The notes under the pieces were generated by a model. That model was not told the DNA's origin. It did no database searches and saw only the letters and a program-made list of their open reading frames with translations. DNA of 64,000 nucleotides from UA16 sp905478895. GTDB taxonomy: Bacteria; Bacteroidota; Bacteroidia; Flavobacteriales_D; Sanyastnellaceae. The position numbers were made by a program, and so were the translations under genes. Shown piece after piece: positions 47,358 through 56,996 of this stretch. The stretch's first letter is position 1. Each line of letters begins with the position of its first letter. The stretch is taken from contig CALSQO010000001.1 in NCBI GenBank assembly GCA_943788495.1, forward strand, positions 868,001 through 932,000, given 5' to 3'.

Positions 47358-48959
47358 TTATGAGGCCTGTGCGGTCTTGAATTCGGAGGTGAAGTGAAAC
47401 TCGAGTTCGGGATAATTTCCGATTTCCATGTCGAGGAGGAACTTGGATGGAGCGAGATACACATCGTTTTTGTCCTTGTCAACTACCATTTCTGTTCCTT
47501 TAATCCGTTTGAATTCTTCTAATTTTTCTTCGTTTTCACTCACAATCCAACAAGCCTTGAAATACGCTTTCGGCTGGAACTCACATTTGGCACCGTATTC
47601 GTGCTCAAGCCGGTATTGGATGACCTCAAACTGCAGTTCTCCAACGGTGCCTACGATCTTTCTATTGCCCAATTCTCGGATAAACAACTGAGCGACCCCT
47701 TCATCCGTGAGTTGTTGAATTCCTTTCTCCAATTGCTTGCTCTTCATCGGGTCTTTGTTCACCAATTCCTTGAAGATTTCTGGAGAAAAGCTCGGAATTC
47801 CTCTGAATTGCATGGACTCACCTTCGGTAAGGGTGTCTCCGATTTTAAAGCTTCCCGTATCGTAGAGTCCAACCACATCTCCGGGCCATGCTTCGTCAAC
47901 TACGCTCTTGTCCTGGGCTAAAAATGTGGCAGGGTTGGCAAACTTGAGTTTCTTATTCAGTCGGGTGTGGTTGAAGAATGTATTGCGTCGGAAAGTTCCG
48001 CTGCAAACGCGCATGAAGGCAATGCGATCACGATGGCGCGGGTCAATATTGGCGTGGATTTTAAAGATAAATCCTGTAAATGCGGATTCTTCCGGGTCCA
48101 CTTGACGCACATCGGTTTCCCGTGGTCTTGGATCGGGGGCAATGTCGATGAACGTATCGAGCATTTCTTGAATGCCAAAATTATTTACAGCACTTCCGAA
48201 AAACACAGGAGCCAAATCGCCGTCCAAGTAAGGCTGAGCATCCCAATCCTCATAGACGCCTTCAATGAGTTCGACATCCTCTCGCAATTGCTGCGCATGC
48301 TCGTCGGTCACCCACTCATCCAATTCGGGCGAATGAATGTCTTCGACGGAAACGACATCTTTCGAGATTTTGGTTTTGTCGGGATTGAAAAGGCGCAACT
48401 GCTTCTCGTACAGGCTGTATACTCCTTTAAATGATTGTCCACCACTGATGGGCCAGCTCAAGGGACGCACCTGGATGCCCAATTTCTCTTCCAATTCATC
48501 CAACAAGTCAAATGCGTCTTGTCCTTCCAAGTCCATTTTGTTGACGAAGATGATCACAGGCGTTTTGCGCATGCGACAAACTTCCATCAAACGTTCTGTC
48601 TGAGCCTCGACGCCTTTGACGCAATCAATGACCAAAATAACACTGTCCACTGCAGTCAAAGTCCGGTACGTATCCTCAGCGAAATCCCTGTGTCCCGGTG
48701 TGTCGAGTAGGTTGATCAAGCGTTCCTTGTAGTGAAAAGCCATGACCGATGTAGCGACAGAAATCCCTCTTTGACGCTCAATTTCCATGAAGTCGGACGC
48801 AGCCGTTTTGGTGATTTTGTTGTTTTTGACTGCACCCGCTGTCTGAATCGCTCCTCCGAAAAGGAGGAATTTTTCCGTGAGGGTCGTCTTTCCGGCATCA
48901 GGGTGGCTGATGATGGCGAACGTTCTGCGCTTTTTAATTTCTTCTTGGATCAATGCCAT
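47358..48959 (-). CDS. prfC: Peptide chain release factor 3
   Basis: 533 residues. GTPase motifs: ISHPDAGKTTLTEK (G1), LLDTPGHRDF (G3) and FVNKMDLE (G4). Domains II and III of the RF3 fold follow (NFGIQEMLDTFIDIAP and VGELQFEVIQYRLEHEYG). RF3 removes RF1/RF2 from the ribosome after termination. 12 bases after the glycosyltransferase gene, so it may be the tail of that unit. Confidence 0.97.
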   Translation of the reverse strand: MALIQEEIKKRRTFAIISHPDAGKTTLTEKFLLFGGAIQTAGAVKNNKITKTAASDFMEIERQRGISVATSVMAFHYKERLINLLDTPGHRDFAEDTYRTLTAVDSVILVIDCVKGVEAQTERLMEVCRMRKTPVIIFVNKMDLEGQDAFDLLDELEEKLGIQVRPLSWPISGGQSFKGVYSLYEKQLRLFNPDKTKISKDVVSVEDIHSPELDEWVTDEHAQQLREDVELIEGVYEDWDAQPYLDGDLAPVFFGSAVNNFGIQEMLDTFIDIAPDPRPRETDVRQVDPEESAFTGFIFKIHANIDPRHRDRIAFMRVCSGTFRRNTFFNHTRLNKKLKFANPATFLAQDKSVVDEAWPGDVVGLYDTGSFKIGDTLTEGESMQFRGIPSFSPEIFKELVNKDPMKSKQLEKGIQQLTDEGVAQLFIRELGNRKIVGTVGELQFEVIQYRLEHEYGAKCEFQPKAYFKACWIVSENEEKLEEFKRIKGTEMVVDKDKNDVYLAPSKFLLDMEIGNYPELEFHFTSEFKTAQAS

Positions 48960-48971
48960 GGGACCGCGAAA

Positions 48972-50063
48972 TTACAAAGCAGAACGACGAGAATGCCGCA
49001 ATAGTTGTTGCCATTCTTCAACGGCTTTCGATTGTCGAAATGCCTTCAGTTGTGATGGAGAAGGCATGGGCCAATTCTCAAGGGAATTCAATGCTTGAGC
49101 CAATTGCTGGTGGTTGCCCGGCTCATAGAGCTTTCCAAACCTTCCATTGGCCAACAATTCGGGTGTACCACCGGTATTCGTTCCAATGATAGGGATTTGA
49201 CGCGCCAATGCTTCGATCGTCACCATGCCAAATGTCTCGGAAACGCTGCACATGGCGTACGCATCACAGCAATCATAGGCAGCTGCCAACCGGTCGGTCG
49301 GCGGTCGCCAATGCACACGGTTTGCCACATTGAGCGCGACAGCCAAATCCTGCAATTCGTTTTGGTGATTGACGCCTTTGGTGTTGGGGGTATTTTCTCC
49401 AATGATGAATGCGTGCCAATGAGTGGCTTCAGGTTCGGCCAATGCACGCAACAAATCGGCTTGTCCTTTGAGCGGATCAATTCGACCGAACAGTCCGATG
49501 ATGGGTACACGCTCGGGTATACCCCATTCTTTTCGGCCATTTTTTTTATCTCCGATTTTGTCAAACCATTCATCCTCTAATGCGAGTGCAATGACTTCGG
49601 TCTGTGCTTTCTTGAGGGGAGTGTTGCGCAACGCTTCCTCCCGCAGACCGTGCAACGGACTTACCCAACGATTCACGGCGGCAAAACGCATCCGATGCCA
49701 CGGAGCATTTTTAGGTTTTGGGATTTGCATGCCTTGCTGAAAGATGAGGGCACAATTCAATCCTCGAGCAGCCCAAGCGGCCAGCGGCAAATCCCGAGGG
49801 TCGCGGATCCATAGCACATCAAATCGATTGGTGAGCAGATGTTTTTTGAGTGCCGATGCCGCACCTATGGGCAGATAACGGCGCTGCCTCGGAATGAATC
49901 GCAAGGGCAAGTTGGACGCTACCACAGAGGTGGCCAAGGGACTTTCGGGCACAGCATTTATTTCAACTTCATGCCCAGCCTCTTGCATCCACAGGGCATA
50001 CCGTTGGAGGTTTCGCTCCAATCCACCCCATCCCATTGAACTGGAGAGGAATGCGATTCTCAT
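48972..50063 (-). CDS. Glycosyltransferase family 4-type
   Basis: 363 residues, GT-B fold. The N-terminal MGWGGLERNLQRYALWM and C-terminal TNTGGTPELLANGRFG plus SEHxx-style ETFGMVTIEALARQIPI are typical of GT4 enzymes (retaining, sugar-nucleotide donor). No signal peptide, so cytoplasmic face. Probably adds a sugar in LPS or exopolysaccharide synthesis; substrates unknown. Overlaps the SDR gene by 4 bases. Confidence 0.88.
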   Translation of the reverse strand: MRIAFLSSSMGWGGLERNLQRYALWMQEAGHEVEINAVPESPLATSVVASNLPLRFIPRQRRYLPIGAASALKKHLLTNRFDVLWIRDPRDLPLAAWAARGLNCALIFQQGMQIPKPKNAPWHRMRFAAVNRWVSPLHGLREEALRNTPLKKAQTEVIALALEDEWFDKIGDKKNGRKEWGIPERVPIIGLFGRIDPLKGQADLLRALAEPEATHWHAFIIGENTPNTKGVNHQNELQDLAVALNVANRVHWRPPTDRLAAAYDCCDAYAMCSVSETFGMVTIEALARQIPIIGTNTGGTPELLANGRFGKLYEPGNHQQLAQALNSLENWPMPSPSQLKAFRQSKAVEEWQQLLRHSRRSAL

Positions 50064-50773
50064 CTTCGGTCTGGCCGCATGGTCATTTCGCTGAACACCC
50101 CTTTTCCGCCAGAAGAAACGGCAAAGGCGATGGCTTCGGCGATGAAGCCGGGTTGCATGCCTTGCTCAAATTGCGGGCGGTAGTTTTCCCGCAATTCATC
50201 GTCCTTGGTTTGGTCTATGAAGGAGGTGTCGACTGCACCGGGGTTGATCGTTGTGACCGCGAGCTCGTCTCGGAATTCGATGCGCAAGGATTCGCTGATG
50301 GCCAGCACCGCATGCTTGGTCGCGCAATAGATGCCACTGTTAGGAAACACGTTTCGAGCGGCAATCGAGCCAATCTGGATTACGTGTCCTTTGTTTTCAA
50401 TCAAACTCGGTAGGCAGGCATGCAACGTGTTCAATACGCCGCCAATATTCACATCAACCATCTTCTTCCAGTCGCCCAATTCAGCTGTTTTGAGCGGTTC
50501 GAAGATGCCAAGACCAGCGTTTGGAATGCAGACATCGATACCTCCCCAATGGGCGATGGTTTCTTCTACCGCCAACTTGACGTGCTTTTCGTCGGTCACA
50601 TCGACAATTTGATAACGAATGAATTCCGAAGGACAATGTTCCGCCACGGATGCAAGAGCAGCTCTGTTTCGAGCGAGCATGGTGACGCGGTGGCCTGCAG
50701 CAGATAGGACTTTTGCAGTAGCGGCACCGATGCCGCTGGAACCACCGGTCAGGAGTATTCGGAGAGATTTCAC
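50060..50773 (-). CDS. Short-chain dehydrogenase/reductase
   Basis: 237 residues. The Rossmann cofactor motif GGSSGIGAATA is at the N-terminus; NAGLGIF, the catalytic Ser in IQIGSIAAR and YCATKHAV (YxxxK) are in order. Classical SDR, NAD(P)H-dependent; substrate unknown. It overlaps the glycosyltransferase and starts 25 bases after the DUF5103 gene, so it belongs to that unit. Confidence 0.92.
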   Translation of the reverse strand: MKSLRILLTGGSSGIGAATAKVLSAAGHRVTMLARNRAALASVAEHCPSEFIRYQIVDVTDEKHVKLAVEETIAHWGGIDVCIPNAGLGIFEPLKTAELGDWKKMVDVNIGGVLNTLHACLPSLIENKGHVIQIGSIAARNVFPNSGIYCATKHAVLAISESLRIEFRDELAVTTINPGAVDTSFIDQTKDDELRENYRPQFEQGMQPGFIAEAIAFAVSSGGKGVFSEMTMRPDRR

Positions 50774-50798
50774 GCGGCTAATTTAGGTCGAAAAGCCC

Positions 50799-52175
50799 TT
50801 AAGGATTGACGCCAAAACGGAAGGGCTGGTAACCAATGACGCGATCATAACCACTGACGTCCCAATAGTAAGCAAGCACTTGGTATACATTGTCCGCTCG
50901 GGCATGTGACCCCTCGATGTCCGCTACAATTCCCGGAAAGGCTTGCAAGGATTCGGCGCTCGTTTGTCCTGCTGATTTTGAATCGCGCGTCAAGTAGAGG
51001 TAATTGTAATAGCCTTGCTTCACGAAAAGGGTGGTTTCGTATCGTCGAGTCACTTGGTTCCACGCCATGCGATGGGTGGGCTGCAAGCTCCAGTCAGAGA
51101 TGCCGCCAAACACATAGATGTCCTTGCCGACCAATGGTTCAAAGGCTTTTAAGCTGAAATGTACTTGGACATAGTCGCTGCCCGTCGTGTTTTCTTGGCG
51201 ATCGTTGGCAATCGTAAAATGCCCATCCAAATCTCGACGGGCTTGATGAAAGGAGAATGTTCGGGGCTCGTCTTCTTCCAAATAGACGTGCCAAAAAGAT
51301 GCTGTTTCTTCAATGCGTTGGATGCCGAGGGCTGCAAACTGATTGCTTTTGAGATCCGCGAATCGCCAGCTGTTTCCACCGGCAAATGATTGCTCATTTG
51401 TGGGGTTATAGACAACCTCATTGCCGCGCACGAATTGGGGTTCTATATGGGAGATAGCAGATTCCCAGCGACCATTTTGCAGCGCCACGCATTGCAACGC
51501 ATCGTAGGCGTCGTACAAGGGATAATTGCTGTCCCCGTGTTTGACGGTGAAATCCAATTCCTGGTGGGTCCGTTTGTCCCGGATCACAGTCGATTCTCGA
51601 GCCAGCGCTTCAATGGTGACGGCTGTCTCGTACAAGGTAAACCGGCGCCGAATCAGTGCTTCATCTGGGCGGTCGATATCGTAAACCTCAACGATATAAT
51701 TGCCGCTCAAGGCAAATTCCGTCAAGTTGTTCGGGAATGAGGAGCGGTAGTGGATGTAAGTCGCTTTGGTGTTGAAGCTCGATTCGATGGATTCGAAACT
51801 GCCGGTAGTGAACCCATTGATCCAGTCAGAAGGATCCAAGTCAGGGGAATCAAACCAGTCGAACGTGCAGTGCTTCCAGCGTATTTCAAGCCGCCGTTGG
51901 TAGGGTGAAAAGTCATCAAAAGCCAACTCCAGACGTCCGCTTTGCAGGGGTACAAATGGCGATGCTGTCGGCACCCCGTAAGGATGCAATTGAACCGTCC
52001 GAATATCTTCAGCGGTGAACGAAATGGGGTAGGCCAATTCTTGACCGGTGATACTGCCCCCAAAAAAGACGATCCAAACAACCGCTCCGAGCCATTTTTT
52101 GCTCAGGCGATTCGAGCTGCCAGTCGTGGCCCTTGAACGGCTGTTCGTGCTTGTTGTGCGATGGAAGTTGCTCAT
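50799..52175 (-). CDS. Type IX secretion system plug protein (DUF5103-like)
   Basis: 458 residues. A signal anchor-like N-terminus (about 40 residues, VVWIVFFGGSITG) is followed by a beta-rich protein with the DUF5103 pattern: LSGNYIVEVYDIDRP, SSFNTKATYIHYRSSFPN and YVFGGISDWS. DUF5103 is now associated with the plug that closes the SprA-type T9SS channel in flavobacteria; this places it in the same pathway as the T9SS cargoes in the window. Divergent from nqrA, with 84 bases between the starts. Confidence 0.8.
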   Translation of the reverse strand: MSNFHRTTSTNSRSRATTGSSNRLSKKWLGAVVWIVFFGGSITGQELAYPISFTAEDIRTVQLHPYGVPTASPFVPLQSGRLELAFDDFSPYQRRLEIRWKHCTFDWFDSPDLDPSDWINGFTTGSFESIESSFNTKATYIHYRSSFPNNLTEFALSGNYIVEVYDIDRPDEALIRRRFTLYETAVTIEALARESTVIRDKRTHQELDFTVKHGDSNYPLYDAYDALQCVALQNGRWESAISHIEPQFVRGNEVVYNPTNEQSFAGGNSWRFADLKSNQFAALGIQRIEETASFWHVYLEEDEPRTFSFHQARRDLDGHFTIANDRQENTTGSDYVQVHFSLKAFEPLVGKDIYVFGGISDWSLQPTHRMAWNQVTRRYETTLFVKQGYYNYLYLTRDSKSAGQTSAESLQAFPGIVADIEGSHARADNVYQVLAYYWDVSGYDRVIGYQPFRFGVNP

Positions 52176-52222
52176 TGATGCAGAAATTTATGCCAAAGTG
52201 GTGCAGGTTCGTTACCGAGACC

Positions 52223-52230
52223 TAACTTTG
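52223..52230 (+). promoter_or_regulatory. -7 box of the nqr operon promoter
   Basis: TAACTTTG, an exact TAnnTTTG match, 29 bases before the nqrA ATG at 52260. A -33 element is not convincing. It sits in the gap shared with the divergent plug gene. Confidence 0.45.
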
Positions 52231-52259
52231 CGCCCCGAAAAGTAAATCTTCGCGTGCTT

Positions 52260-53615
52260 ATGTCCCGCAAAATTCGGATTAGAAAAGGAGCAGATATTCG
52301 GCTGAAAGGCCGGCCAACCAAAACGGTTGAAACTGCTGCGCCCACGGCAACTTACGCCGTACAGCCCCCCAATTACCATGGTGTCGTGCCCAAATTGGAA
52401 GTGAAAGAAGGAGCCGCTGTTGAGGCGGGCTCACCACTCTTCCACAGCAAAGAAACTCCAGCGATGAAGTTTTTGAGCCCAACAAGCGGAACGGTTAAGG
52501 CCATTGTGAGGGGAGAGAAACGACGAATACTCGCCGTTGTTGTTGAATCAGACGGTGGCAACAAAGCGGCCGCCTTGGGTAAAATCAATGTGGCTGATGC
52601 CTCAGCGGATGATATCCGCGGCGCAATGCTCAGCCATGGGATGTTTCCATTCGTGGAGCAACGTCCATTTGCTGACGTGGCCAACCCCATGGATAGCCCA
52701 AGAAGCATTCATGTGAGCGGTTTCGATTCCGCCCCGCTGGCACCTGACATGGAAATTGTCTTGCGCGATCGAATGGAGGCTTTCCAAGCCGGGATCCACG
52801 CCCTGAGTGCCCTAGTCCATGGCGACTCAATTCACTTAGGTGCACGCCCTGAACAGTCCATGTTCTCTGGTTTGGAAAAGGTTGCGATCACGACGTTCGA
52901 AGGACCGCATCCTGCGGGCAACGTTGGGGTCCAAATTCACCATACGCTTCCGGTAAACAAGGGAGAAGTTGTGTGGACCATGCATGCAGAAGATGTAGCC
53001 AACCTCGGAGAAACGCTGACGACTGGCGTATACACCACCAAACGAACCGTGTCTGCTGCTGGGTCGGAACATCCGTCTCCGAAATACTTTCAAACGAACT
53101 TGGGGTGTGAGTTGACTGCTTTGACTGCAGGCCACCAAGGAGATGCTACGCGTTTCATTTCTGGCAATCCACTCACAGGCACACATGCTGCCGCTGACGG
53201 TTATTTGGGCGGTTTGGACCACCAGCTCACTTTGCTTCCGGAGGGGAATGAGCCCAAGTTTTTGCTGACTTCGGGTTGGTTGAGCCCGGGGCTGGACAAA
53301 TTCTCACTTTCGAAGTCATACCCGACGTGGTTGATGCCAAAATCCAAAGAATTCGTCATGGATACGAATACGGGAGGTGAGGAAAGAGCGTTTGTTGTTA
53401 CGGGCCAATACGAGCCTGTTTTTCCATTTGACATCTATCCCGTTCAGCTCATCAAGAGCATTTTGGCCAATGACATTGACGCCATGGAGAAGCTCGGTAT
53501 TTATGAAGTTGCTCCAGAGGATTTCGCTTTGTGCGAATATGCCTGCACCTCTAAAATTGCCGTTCAAGACATTGTCAGGGATGGCTTGGATAATTTGAAG
53601 AAAGAACTTGGATAA
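52260..53615 (+). CDS. nqrA: Na+-translocating NADH:quinone reductase subunit A
   Basis: 451 residues from ATG 52260. RnfC/NqrA-type N-terminus (IRIRKGADIRLKGRP, a barrel-sandwich half) and a long C-terminal domain; length is normal. NqrA is the cytoplasmic quinone-site-linked subunit of the six-subunit Na+ pump. First gene of nqrABCDEF-apbE, with nqrB starting 9 bases after its stop. Confidence 0.96.
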   Translation: MSRKIRIRKGADIRLKGRPTKTVETAAPTATYAVQPPNYHGVVPKLEVKEGAAVEAGSPLFHSKETPAMKFLSPTSGTVKAIVRGEKRRILAVVVESDGGNKAAALGKINVADASADDIRGAMLSHGMFPFVEQRPFADVANPMDSPRSIHVSGFDSAPLAPDMEIVLRDRMEAFQAGIHALSALVHGDSIHLGARPEQSMFSGLEKVAITTFEGPHPAGNVGVQIHHTLPVNKGEVVWTMHAEDVANLGETLTTGVYTTKRTVSAAGSEHPSPKYFQTNLGCELTALTAGHQGDATRFISGNPLTGTHAAADGYLGGLDHQLTLLPEGNEPKFLLTSGWLSPGLDKFSLSKSYPTWLMPKSKEFVMDTNTGGEERAFVVTGQYEPVFPFDIYPVQLIKSILANDIDAMEKLGIYEVAPEDFALCEYACTSKIAVQDIVRDGLDNLKKELG

Positions 53616-53624
53616 TCAGCGATT

Positions 53625-54881
53625 ATGAAAGCACTGCACAAAATGCTGGACTCGATCCGGCCTCATTTTGAAGAAGGAGGAAAGCTGAGCCGTTTCTGGG
53701 TCGTTTACGATTCTTTGGAAACGTTTGCATTCACTCCAGGACATACCACGAAGAGTGGTGTTCACATTCGCGACGGCGTGGATTTAAAGCGGACCATGTT
53801 CATGGTCATTGTTGCGTTAATCCCTGCTTTGCTATTTGGCACTTGGAACCAAGGCCACCAATACTTGCTCTCCATCGGCGAAGTGAGCGTTGCCGATCCA
53901 CTGATGATGGCGTTTTGGGACAAGCTCTTGATCGGAGCGGTGAAGGTTCTTCCGCTTGTCGTCGTGAGCTATGGTGTCGGTCTTGGCATTGAATTTCTTT
54001 TTGCGGGCATGCGTGGCCACAGCATCAACGAAGGTTATTTGGTCTCGGGAATGCTGATTCCGCTTATCATGCCTGTAGACGTCCCGTTGTGGATGCTTGC
54101 TTTGGCCGTGGCGTTTGCTGTCATTATCGCAAAAGAGGTCTTTGGGGGCACTGGGATGAATATCCTGAATGTGGCCCTAACGGCCCGAGCCTTCCTGTTC
54201 TTTGCTTATCCGAAACAACTCTCGGGAGAGATTTGGATCCATGAAGTGGCAACTTCAAAGGCGGGTGGTTTGCTCGTGGACGGTTACACAGGTGCCACAG
54301 CGCTTGGGCATTTGGCCTCCACGGTTGGAAAGGCGCCAACAGAGCCGGCCGTTGCAGGTGTCATGGACATGTTCGCCGCCGGTGGAATGTTCAGCTTCAC
54401 GAATTCATTCTTTGGTCTTATCCCTGGTTCGGTTGGAGAGACTTCGGCGCTGGCGATTTTAATCGGAGCAGCTTTGTTGATATGGACAGGAATTGGCAGC
54501 TGGAAGGTAATGTCCTCTTTTCTGGTTGGAGGATTGGCCATGGGGGCGATTTTTAATGCGATGGGACTGAACGCTTACATGACGATACCTGCCATTCATC
54601 AAGTGGTGATGGGTGGGTTCATGTTTGGCATGGTGTTCATGGCGACGGATCCCGTAAGCGCTGCCCAGACGGAACGAGGAAAGTGGATTTATGGCTTTTT
54701 TGGCGGCTTTTTGTCGATTATGATTCGGGTTTTCAATCCGGCATATCCGGAAGGGGTGATGATGGCGATTCTTTTCATGAATGTAATGGCACCACTCATT
54801 GATCATTACGTGATTCAAGCCAATGTGAGCAAGCGTGAAAAGCGCGCTGAACTCGCTCTGGCCAAACATGCAACTGCTTAA
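53625..54881 (+). CDS. nqrB: Na+-translocating NADH:quinone reductase subunit B
   Basis: 418 residues with about 10 membrane helices. The covalent FMN site is visible as VDGYTGATALG, whose Thr would carry phosphoester-linked FMN attached by ApbE. Helical RnfD/NqrB core motifs are present (GGTGMNILNVALTARAF). It holds part of the Na+ path and the riboflavin site. 9 bases after nqrA. Confidence 0.96.
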   Translation: MKALHKMLDSIRPHFEEGGKLSRFWVVYDSLETFAFTPGHTTKSGVHIRDGVDLKRTMFMVIVALIPALLFGTWNQGHQYLLSIGEVSVADPLMMAFWDKLLIGAVKVLPLVVVSYGVGLGIEFLFAGMRGHSINEGYLVSGMLIPLIMPVDVPLWMLALAVAFAVIIAKEVFGGTGMNILNVALTARAFLFFAYPKQLSGEIWIHEVATSKAGGLLVDGYTGATALGHLASTVGKAPTEPAVAGVMDMFAAGGMFSFTNSFFGLIPGSVGETSALAILIGAALLIWTGIGSWKVMSSFLVGGLAMGAIFNAMGLNAYMTIPAIHQVVMGGFMFGMVFMATDPVSAAQTERGKWIYGFFGGFLSIMIRVFNPAYPEGVMMAILFMNVMAPLIDHYVIQANVSKREKRAELALAKHATA

Positions 54882-54892
54882 TTCGAAGAACC

Positions 54893-55691
54893 ATGGCAAT
54901 TGATAAAAATAGCACGGGCTATACGTTTCTCTTCTCCATCATCATGGTGGTTGTAGTAGGAACGTCGCTGGCCTATACGTCTCTTTCGTTGAAAGAGCGT
55001 CAGAGATGCGAATGCGGCGGACAAGAAAATGATGGATATCCTCGGGGCGATCGGCGTCGATGCGAACCGAACCAATGCCAGTGAGCTATTCGCGGATTAT
55101 GTGGTTGAGCGAGTGGCAATTGACATGTCTGGTCGGGAATTGATGGCAACTTCCTCAGCGGTTGATCCAAAGGACAAACAAGATCCCTTTGGAATCGATG
55201 TGAAGAAGGATTACCGTGCGAGTGTCAAATCCGCCGTCAAAGCGACGGACGGTGACGAGGCTGCATTGATGGCTGCGCTCTCCGAAGATGGCTTGCGATT
55301 CCCACTTTTCCGCTGCGCCAAAGACGGTGCGAGCCTTTACGTCATTCCTATGGTGGGGTCAGGCCTTTGGGGGCCCATTTGGGGATATGTTGCACTCGAA
55401 GAGGACAAGACCACTATCTACGGTGCTAATTTTGATCACAAAACCGAGACACCGGGTCTGGGAGCAGAAATCAAAGAGACCTTTTTCACAGAGAAGTTCA
55501 AAGGCAAGCAGCTCAACGCTGAAGCGGCTGCCTTGTTTACCATCACCAAGGGTGGTGCGCCGACGGACGAATACAGCGTCGACGGCATCACTGGGGGAAC
55601 CATCACGTCGAAAGGGGTGGATGAAATGATGAACCGCACCTTGAAAGTGTACTACCGGTATTTTGAATCAGAAACACGCGCCCAACGATGA
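54893..55691 (+). CDS. nqrC: Na+-translocating NADH:quinone reductase subunit C, with a 1-base frameshift
   Basis: The N-terminal frame (MAIDKNSTGYTFLFSIIMVV, one helix) ends in a nonsense tail, while a second frame, from MMDILGAIGV onward, carries the rest. They join cleanly if one base is removed at about 55001-55006: ...KERQ then DANAADKKMMDIL. About 265 residues in total, the normal NqrC length. The FMN-attachment region reads DGITGGTITSKG near the C-terminus. The stop overlaps nqrD by 4 bases (ATGA). NqrC anchors the second covalent FMN on the periplasmic side. A sequencing error is the simplest reading since all neighbours are intact. Confidence 0.88.
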
Positions 55692-56377
55692 GCACCGATA
55701 CAGCAGCAGCGCCTAAGAAAGAGTCGTTGTTTTCCAAAAAGAATCGCAGGCTCCTCAAGGATCCGCTCGACGATTCCAATCCGATCACCGTTCAAGTGTT
55801 GGGAATTTGCTCGGCATTGGCCATTACGGTTCAATTGCAGCAGGCGGTCATCATGAGCTTGTCCGTTTTGTTTGTGATGATCGGTGGCAACGTCATCGTA
55901 TCACTTTTGCGAAATCTGATTCCCGATCGCATTCGAATCATTGTCCAGCTCGTGGTTGTGGCTTCATTGGTCATCATCGTGGATCAGGTGCTGAAGGCCT
56001 TCCAGCCTGATATTTCAGAAAAATTGTCGGTATTCGTTGGTCTGATCATCACCAACTGCATCATCATGGGCCGTTTGGAAGCGTTTGCTTTGGCCAATAA
56101 GCCTGGTCCATCTTTCTTAGATGCAATTGGCAACGCCATGGGGTATGCCTGGATTTTGTTGGCCGTCTCCATTGTACGTGAAGTCTTTGGCAGTGGCGCG
56201 ATTTCACTTCCTGGGATGGGACAAGTCAAATTTCTGCCCACGGAATGGTTCATGAGCGAAGGGGGATTTTATGAGAACAACAACCTCATGATTTTGCCGC
56301 CGATGGCGCTCATCACTGTCGGTATTATCATCTGGATCCAGCGCAGTCGCAATCAATCCTTAATCGAAGAGAACTAA
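55688..56377 (+). CDS. nqrD: Na+-translocating NADH:quinone reductase subunit D
   Basis: 229 residues, six membrane helices. The two Cys thought to ligate the intramembrane iron centre are present (LGICSAL and ITNCIIMGR). Partner of NqrE. Overlaps nqrC at its start, and its stop shares one base with the nqrE ATG. Confidence 0.96.
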   Translation: MSTDTAAAPKKESLFSKKNRRLLKDPLDDSNPITVQVLGICSALAITVQLQQAVIMSLSVLFVMIGGNVIVSLLRNLIPDRIRIIVQLVVVASLVIIVDQVLKAFQPDISEKLSVFVGLIITNCIIMGRLEAFALANKPGPSFLDAIGNAMGYAWILLAVSIVREVFGSGAISLPGMGQVKFLPTEWFMSEGGFYENNNLMILPPMALITVGIIIWIQRSRNQSLIEEN

Positions 56378-56991
56378 TGGAATACCTCAGCATATTTGTG
56401 AAGGGCATCTTCATTGAGAACATGATTTTCGCCTACTTCTTAGGCATGTGTTCTTACTTGGCCGTTTCGAAGACGGTGAAAACTGCCAACGGACTGGGCC
56501 TTGCCGTGATTTTCGTTTTGGGAATCACTGTTCCGATCAATTACCTCTTGGAAAATTACGTTTTGAAAGAAGGAGCGTTGCAATGGATTAGTCCGGAATA
56601 CGCGACCGTGAATTTGAGTTTCCTCAGCTTCATTATGTTCATTGCAGTCATTGCATCCATGGTGCAATTGGTGGAGATGATTGTCGAAAAATTTGCGCCG
56701 GCCTTGTACGGAGCATTGGGTATTTTCTTGCCGTTGATCGCCGTGAACTGCTCCATTCTTGGTGGTGCCTTGTTCATGCAAGACCGCCAGTACCCGAGCA
56801 TTGGTGAGGCCACGGTATTTGGCTTAGGCTCAGGTGTTGGTTGGTGGCTTGCCATCGTCGCCATCGCCGCCATTCGCGAGAAAATTCGCTATTCACACGT
56901 GCCGGCTCCGCTGAAGGGACTGGGCATCACGTTCATTATTACGGGACTTATGGGCATTGCGTTCATGAGCTTCATGGGCATTGAAATTTGA
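56377..56991 (+). CDS. nqrE: Na+-translocating NADH:quinone reductase subunit E
   Basis: 204 residues, six helices, inverted relative to NqrD. Conserved Cys positions are in LGMCSYLAVSK and AVNCSILGGA, expected to complete the Fe site with NqrD. Starts on the last base of nqrD (TAATG). Confidence 0.96.
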   Translation: MEYLSIFVKGIFIENMIFAYFLGMCSYLAVSKTVKTANGLGLAVIFVLGITVPINYLLENYVLKEGALQWISPEYATVNLSFLSFIMFIAVIASMVQLVEMIVEKFAPALYGALGIFLPLIAVNCSILGGALFMQDRQYPSIGEATVFGLGSGVGWWLAIVAIAAIREKIRYSHVPAPLKGLGITFIITGLMGIAFMSFMGIEI

Positions 56992-56996
56992 TAGAG

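Noticed and set aside
54893..55084. The short frame before nqrC as a separate 63-residue gene
   Set aside because: Its first part is the NqrC membrane helix and the remainder is the wrong frame; removing one base rejoins it to NqrC.
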